Shown: piece by piece, positions 6,303 to 9,612 of the stretch
Numbering within the stretch: the first letter of the stretch is position 1
How the letters are laid out: the number at the start of each line of letters is the position of its first letter
NCBI GenBank assembly: GCA_902474645.1
Contig: CABRWN010000073.1
Span: 1-9,612, forward strand
Reading direction: 5' to 3'
Length of the DNA: 9,612 nt
Origin: an uncultured Collinsella sp.
GTDB taxonomy: Bacteria > Actinomycetota > Coriobacteriia > Coriobacteriales > Coriobacteriaceae
Position numbers and translations under genes: made by a program
The notes under the pieces: model-generated
The model's database searches: none
What the model was told of the DNA's origin: nothing
What the model saw: only the letters and a program-made list of their open reading frames with translations

Positions 6303-7559
6303 ATGGCTTCCACCAACTCCAACAAGGGTCGCGCTGTCGTGCTTTCCGCCGCGTGCGTCACCATGTTCTTCATCAGCTCCATCGCGCTGTATTCTGTCGT
6401 GAGCAAGAATCTGCTCGCCGTCTATCCCGAGTGGTCCAGCGCCCTTACCTGGGCCTTCCCCGTCTTCCAGACCATCATGGCCGTGACGGGCATCTTCGCC
6501 GGCCGCATCTCCGATAAAATCGGCCCCCGCAACGTCGTGATCGCCGCCGCCGTGTGCTACGGCGTGGGCTGGTTCATGTCCGGCACCGTCACCGAACCGT
6601 GGCAATTCTACCTGTGGTTCTCGCTCGTCGCCGCCGTCGGCAACGGCCTGGGCTACAACCCGGCGCTCACCACCGGCCAAAAGTGGTTCATCGACAAGAA
6701 GGGCCTCGCCTCCGGCATCACCCTCGCTGCTTCGACCGCCGGCCCCGCCGTGCTGTCCCCGGTGCTCGCCTCGCTGCTCATCCCGAGCCTTGGCATCTTC
6801 GGTGCCCTTAAGGCACTCGGCGTCATCTTCTTTGTGATGATCGCCGCCTCTGCCCTGTTCCTGAAGGCTCCCGAGGCCGGTTGGCTGCCCGAGGGCTTCG
6901 AGGCCCCCAAGGGCGGCGCGCACGCCGGCACCTTCGGCGACCTCACCCCGGGCGAGATGGTCAAGACCCCGCGCTTCTGGGTCCTCATCATCACCTTCGC
7001 CTTTGCCGCCACCGCCGGCACCCTGCTCGTCGGCAAGGTTGCCTCCATCGCCGCCGTCCAGCTCTTCGCCGATCCCACGAGCGCCGCTGCCGTCGCCCTC
7101 GGCGGTGTGGTGGTCTCCGTCAACACCTGCGCCAACCTGGTTGGCCGTCTGTCCTTTGGCCAGATCATCGACAAGCTCGGCGCCTACAAGTCGCTGCTCA
7201 TCAGCCTTGTCGTCACCATCGTCGCGCTTGTCATCATGTCGATGAGCTTTACGCAGAGCATGTTCTTTGTGGCGCTCGCCCTGCTCGGCTTTAGCTTTGG
7301 CGCCCTGCTCGTCATCTACCCGCCGCTCACCGGTGGCGCCTTTGGTACCAGCAACATCGGCGTCAACTACGGCATCATGTTTTTGGGTTATGCCGCTTCC
7401 ACCTGGATCAGTCAGCCCATCACCGCCGTGCTGTATCACGCCGAGGCCGGCAGCGCCGCCTACCAGCAGTCCTTCTACGGCGCCATTGTGATCGCCGCCA
7501 TCGCCGTCGTGCTCACCGTCTACATGATGGTCTCCGACAGCAAGAAGAAGTCCGCCTAG
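6303..7559 (+). CDS. Major facilitator superfamily carrier, OFA (oxalate/formate antiporter)-like
   Basis: A 418-residue inner-membrane protein with about twelve hydrophobic segments in two halves joined by a polar loop (about 188-222). The first half carries the MFS motif A between helices 2 and 3 (GRISDKIGPRN, 67-77) and the OFA-like segment GLGYNPALTTGQKWFIDKKG (116-134). The second half repeats motif A weakly (GRLSFGQIIDKLG, 281-293). The central loop begins PEAGWLPEGF, close to the P-x-GW-x-P-x-G pattern I associate with OFA carriers. OFA carriers move small carboxylates such as oxalate and formate, and many uncharacterised members act on other organic acids. The central position in the operon implies it imports or exchanges the substrate of the flanking oxidoreductases. 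The ribosome binding site is weak (AGAAAGAG), and the start ATG 6303 is the first plausible one before the first helix. Confidence 0.92.
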   Translation: MASTNSNKGRAVVLSAACVTMFFISSIALYSVVSKNLLAVYPEWSSALTWAFPVFQTIMAVTGIFAGRISDKIGPRNVVIAAAVCYGVGWFMSGTVTEPWQFYLWFSLVAAVGNGLGYNPALTTGQKWFIDKKGLASGITLAASTAGPAVLSPVLASLLIPSLGIFGALKALGVIFFVMIAASALFLKAPEAGWLPEGFEAPKGGAHAGTFGDLTPGEMVKTPRFWVLIITFAFAATAGTLLVGKVASIAAVQLFADPTSAAAVALGGVVVSVNTCANLVGRLSFGQIIDKLGAYKSLLISLVVTIVALVIMSMSFTQSMFFVALALLGFSFGALLVIYPPLTGGAFGTSNIGVNYGIMFLGYAASTWISQPITAVLYHAEAGSAAYQQSFYGAIVIAAIAVVLTVYMMVSDSKKKSA

Positions 7560-7567
7560 TTTTACCG

Positions 7568-7598
7568 ATGCGACAAAGGGACAGCCCCTTTGTCGCAT
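7568..7598 (+). repeat. Perfect 13-bp hairpin between the MFS and Gfo/Idh genes
   Basis: ATGCGACAAAGGG (7568-7580), loop ACAGC, and CCCTTTGTCGCAT (7586-7598) form a perfect stem 8 bp after the MFS stop. No T-run follows, so it is not a typical terminator, and the next gene depends on read-through or an unseen promoter. I recall similar GACAAAGGG...CCCTTTGTC hairpins as common intergenic elements in Coriobacteriia and Firmicutes, but cannot check this. Likely roles are transcript stabilisation or partial termination. Confidence 0.75.
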
Positions 7599-7628
7599 TC
7601 CACCGGTCACCAGTATTAAGGAGTCGAA

Positions 7629-8669
7629 ATGTCTGAGCTCAACCCCGTCCGCATTGCCGTCATCGGCGCCGGCGCCATGGGCCGCAACCACATCCGCTTT
7701 GTCACCGAGGAGCCCGAGGCCGAGCTCGTCGCCATCGCCGACGCCTTTGAGGGCGCTCGCGCCACGGCCGAGGCCGCCGGCGTGCCGTTTTACACCGATC
7801 CCGCCCAGATGATGGACGAGGTCAAGCCCGAGGCCGTCATTATCGCCACCCCCAACGACCTGCACCTGGGCGTTGCCCGCGAGGCCGTGAAGCGCAACAT
7901 CGTGCCGCTGGTCGAAAAGCCGATCTCCAACGACCTGGAGGATGCCCAGGCCTTCGCCGCCGAGGCCGAGACCGCCGGCGTGCCCGTGCTCGTGGGTCAG
8001 CACCGTCGCCACAACCCCTTCGTCAACAAGGCCAAGGAGATCATCGAGTCCGGCGAGCTGGGCAAGCTCACCGTGTCGAGCTTCCACTACATGATCTATA
8101 AGAACGACGAGTACTTCGATGTCGAGTGGCGCCGCAAGAAGGGTGCCGGCCCGATCCTGGTCAACCTGGTGCACGACGTCGACCTGCTCCGCTATCTGCT
8201 GGGCGAGCCCGTCGCTGTCCAGGGCATGCAGTCCAGCGCCGCCCGTGGTTTTGAGACCGAGGACTCCGCCGTGGTCAACGTCCGTTTTGCCGATGGCGCA
8301 CTCGCAAGCATGACCATCTCCGACGCCACCGCCAGCCCCTGGAACTGGGAGGCGACCGCTCGCGAGGACCCGCAGTACCGTCCCTTCGACGCCGACGCCT
8401 ACTTTATCGGCGGAACCTTGGGCGCCCTGTCGCTGCCCCGCCTGCACCAGTTCTCCTACGACGGCGCCTCTAACTGGCACAAGCCGCTGCAGATGGAGAT
8501 CCCGGCCGTGGACCCGGCGCTGCCGCACAAGATGCAGCTCAAGCACTTTGTGAAGGTCGTCCGCCGCGAGGTCGAACCCGTCGTGACCCCCGCCGATAAC
8601 GTTAAGACGCTCACGCTTCTCAACGCTATCAAGGAGGCCGCCGAGACCGGTCAGCTCGTCGAGCTGTAA
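7629..8669 (+). CDS. Gfo/Idh/MocA family oxidoreductase
   Basis: A 346-residue NAD(P)-dependent dehydrogenase of the glucose-fructose oxidoreductase / inositol dehydrogenase / MocA family. The N-terminal Rossmann domain has GAGAMG (13-18) after strand RIAVI, ATPNDLH (73-79) and the family's EKP (96-98) with catalytic Lys97. The C-terminal alpha/beta domain contains VNLVHDVDLLRYLLGEP (178-194). His182 matches the catalytic His, but the Asp four residues earlier (as in the DxGxHxxD of inositol dehydrogenase) is Val178; a comparable INLIHDID form occurs, as far as I recall, in a subfamily. Such enzymes oxidise or reduce sugars, inositols, sugar acids or related polyols. It is the last operon gene, 69 bp after the MFS gene and behind a hairpin, with a strong AAGGAG (7618-7623) 5 nt before ATG 7629. 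Paired with the SDR it could complete a two-step oxidation-reduction of one substrate. Confidence 0.94.
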   Translation: MSELNPVRIAVIGAGAMGRNHIRFVTEEPEAELVAIADAFEGARATAEAAGVPFYTDPAQMMDEVKPEAVIIATPNDLHLGVAREAVKRNIVPLVEKPISNDLEDAQAFAAEAETAGVPVLVGQHRRHNPFVNKAKEIIESGELGKLTVSSFHYMIYKNDEYFDVEWRRKKGAGPILVNLVHDVDLLRYLLGEPVAVQGMQSSAARGFETEDSAVVNVRFADGALASMTISDATASPWNWEATAREDPQYRPFDADAYFIGGTLGALSLPRLHQFSYDGASNWHKPLQMEIPAVDPALPHKMQLKHFVKVVRREVEPVVTPADNVKTLTLLNAIKEAAETGQLVEL

Positions 8670-8740
8670 TGCCTTAAGAGCGGGTCGCGGCAAACTCCCC
8701 GCCGAGCGCCTTGGCCCGCCGCCAACAAGCCCCTCTTCCT

Positions 8741-8776
8741 TGCCCCGCGAGCAGCCTCCTGCCCGCGGGGCATTTT
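8741..8776 (+). terminator. Intrinsic terminator of the SDR-MFS-Gfo/Idh operon
   Basis: TGCCCCGCG (8741-8749) pairs with CGCGGGGCA (8764-8772). Inside, after one A-C mismatch, GCAG pairs with CTGC around a CCTC tetraloop. The stem is followed by TTTT (8773-8776), a short U-run. It starts 72 bp after the Gfo/Idh stop. Confidence 0.78.
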
Positions 8777-8838
8777 GCTACCTTGCCGACGATTATTCTG
8801 GAGCGAGGCTATTTTGCGCCTCAGCTTGGTTCGTTCGT

Positions 8839-8994
8839 CACGAAATGGGCCTATCTACTACGTTTAATCGATCACCCTCAACCATACCGAATTTCGCGAA
8901 ATAAAAACCGCAGGTAGACGGCTTGCCGGTTTTCGGTAAAACCAGGCATGGTCGACCCATACGGGTTAAACGTAGTAGATAGGCCGTTTTCGTG
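8839..8994. repeat. Large imperfect palindrome (29-bp terminal arms, nested inner inverted repeats)
   Basis: The outer arms 8839-8867 and 8966-8994 are complementary at 27 of 29 positions, with 20 perfect consecutive pairs (8848-8867 with 8966-8985). On the same axis ACCAT (8881-8885) pairs with ATGGT (8948-8952). Further in, TACCGAA (8885-8891) matches TTCGGTA (8932-8938), AAAACCG (8904-8910) matches CGGTTTT (8927-8933), and ATTTCGCGAAAT (8891-8902) is a perfect 12-bp palindrome. There is no transposase frame and no clear target duplication at the edges. It could be a small non-autonomous mobile or REP-like element, or the gene of a structured RNA. Its pairing is certain and its nature unknown. 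Confidence 0.88.
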
Positions 8995-9001
8995 GCGCGG
9001 C

Positions 9002-9020
9002 CCCAAAACAGTCTTTTGGG
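9002..9020 (+). repeat. Short perfect hairpin upstream of tex
   Basis: CCCAAAA (9002-9008) and TTTTGGG (9014-9020) form a 7-bp stem with a CAGTC loop, 8 bp after the large palindrome. The A-run and T-run lie inside the stem, so it is a poor terminator in either direction. It may be part of the tex promoter region or leader. Confidence 0.4.
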
Positions 9021-9025
9021 ACGGG

Positions 9026-9034
9026 TGGTATCCT
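9026..9034 (+). promoter_or_regulatory. Possible extended -10 for tex
   Basis: TGGTATCCT fits the extended -10 pattern TGnTAnnnT and lies about 45 bp before the tex start codon. No convincing -35 is present 17 bp upstream. A second, weaker TGGTAGCCC follows at about 9035. Confidence 0.3.
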
Positions 9035-9078
9035 TGGTAGCCCTGTGCTGCAAACGCACCTTAAACGCAAGGAGTCCC

Positions 9079-9612
9079 ATGGATCTTATCGCCCAGCTCG
9101 CCCGCGAGCTCAACCTTAAGGCCGCCAACGTCGAGGCAGCCGTCAAGCTCATCGACGAGGGCAACACCATCCCCTTTATCTCGCGCTACCGCAAGGAAAC
9201 CACGGGCGGCATGGACGACGTCGCCCTGCGCGCACTCGACGAGCGTCTGTCCTACCTGCGCAATCTTGAGCAGCGTAAAGAGGACGTCATTCTGCTCATC
9301 GACGCCCAGGGCAAACTCACACCCGAACTCGAACAGCAGATTCGCGAGGCCACACAGCTTCAGCGTGTCGAGGACCTCTACAAGCCCTACCGCAAAAAGC
9401 GCATGACCCGCGCGCAGAAGGCCCGCGAGGCAGGCCTGGAGCCACTCGCCAACATGATCATTATGCAGGCCTCGGCCAAGGGCAGCGCGCTCGACGCCGC
9501 CGCGGAATACGTCAACGAGGAGGCCGGCTTCGACACGCCCGAAAAGGCGCTCGCCGGCGCCGCCGACATCGTGGCCGAGACGGTGGCCGAGGACCCCGAG
9601 AACGTCGCCGAC
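9079..9612 (+). CDS. tex: Tex-family RNA-binding transcription accessory protein, N-terminal part (3' partial)
   Basis: The frame is open from ATG 9079 to the window end (178 codons), so the 3' part, including the YqgF-like nuclease fold, helix-hairpin-helix and S1 RNA-binding domains of full Tex (usually about 720-780 residues), lies outside. The visible part is the characteristic helical N-terminal domain. IPFISRYRKETTGGMDD (residues 31-47) matches the Tex hallmark PFIARYRKE-x-TGG. LRALDERLSYL, a LEQRKEDV segment and VEDLYKPYRKKRMTRAQKAR (about 105-124) follow, then GLEPLA. Tex is a cytoplasmic nucleic-acid-binding protein that interacts with the transcription machinery and affects toxin expression or stress tolerance in some bacteria; its exact job is unsettled. 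A strong AAGGAG (9069-9074) lies 4 nt before the ATG. It is separated from the upstream operon by a terminator and the large palindrome, so it should have its own promoter. Confidence 0.96.
   Translation, partial: MDLIAQLARELNLKAANVEAAVKLIDEGNTIPFISRYRKETTGGMDDVALRALDERLSYLRNLEQRKEDVILLIDAQGKLTPELEQQIREATQLQRVEDLYKPYRKKRMTRAQKAREAGLEPLANMIIMQASAKGSALDAAAEYVNEEAGFDTPEKALAGAADIVAETVAEDPENVAD

Larger units (their letters stand above)
8670..9078. other. 409-bp non-coding region between the Gfo/Idh gene and tex
   Basis: Contains about 70 bp of GC-rich trailer without visible features, the operon terminator (8741-8776), the large imperfect palindrome (8839-8994), a 7-bp hairpin (9002-9020), a possible extended -10 and the tex ribosome binding site AAGGAG (9069-9074). 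The interior of the palindrome (about 8880-8907) is clearly more AT-rich than the flanking genes. Open frames through it lack start signals and protein features. Confidence 0.8.

Noticed and set aside
5190..8693. A 1167-codon open frame on the minus strand across the whole SDR-MFS-Gfo/Idh operon
   Set aside because: It is antisense to three clearly recognisable genes and its translation is a low-complexity Gly/Asp/His/Val-rich string. Strong third-position GC bias removes stop codons from the opposite strand.
8838..9170. Open frames across the large palindrome (110 codons minus, 68 codons plus)
   Set aside because: Both contain the same short peptide (AYLLRL) only because each reads an arm of the inverted repeat. 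The minus frame also overlaps the start of tex. No start signals or domains.

Overview
The window is high-GC bacterial DNA with strong GC bias at third codon positions and dense genes. The protein content (a Coriobacteriia-style heterodimeric ABC exporter, a membrane GGDEF protein with a PilJ/4HB-like sensor, an OFA-type MFS carrier and Tex) suggests a gut actinobacterium of class Coriobacteriia, most likely Collinsella. The genus is an inference from general resemblance, with no database search behind it.

Layout. (1) Bases 1-2574 hold two translationally coupled half-transporter genes of an ABC exporter; the first is cut by the window edge. The ATPase motifs show one degenerate and one consensus site. 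(2) Bases 2575-3107 are non-coding: a structured trailer, a strong intrinsic terminator (2701-2736), and three exact 62-bp periods of alternating inverted 15-mers (2746-2931), then a probable promoter. (3) Bases 3108-4199 encode a membrane-anchored diguanylate cyclase. (4) A convergent LysR-type regulator (4243-5121, minus) is transcribed away from a 3.3-kb operon. (5) That operon (5355-8669) encodes an SDR dehydrogenase, an OFA-like MFS carrier and a Gfo/Idh/MocA oxidoreductase, and ends at a GC-rich hairpin terminator (8741-8776). (6) Bases 8777-9078 are non-coding and contain a ~156-bp imperfect palindrome (8839-8994). (7) Bases 9079-9612 are the first 178 codons of Tex, which runs off the window.

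How the genes fit together. The LysR gene and the SDR-MFS-Gfo/Idh operon diverge from a 233-bp control region with four copies of a half-site ACCTRCG, one of them within a dyad about 65 bp upstream of the predicted operon start. The simplest reading is an inducible locus that imports or exchanges a small polar metabolite and oxidises or epimerises it with two NAD(P)-dependent enzymes. The substrate cannot be read from the sequence. The ABC exporter, cyclase and Tex look like independent units.

No CRISPR array, tRNA, rRNA, transposase or phage gene was seen. The least explained material is non-coding: the 62-bp phased array and the large palindrome before tex.
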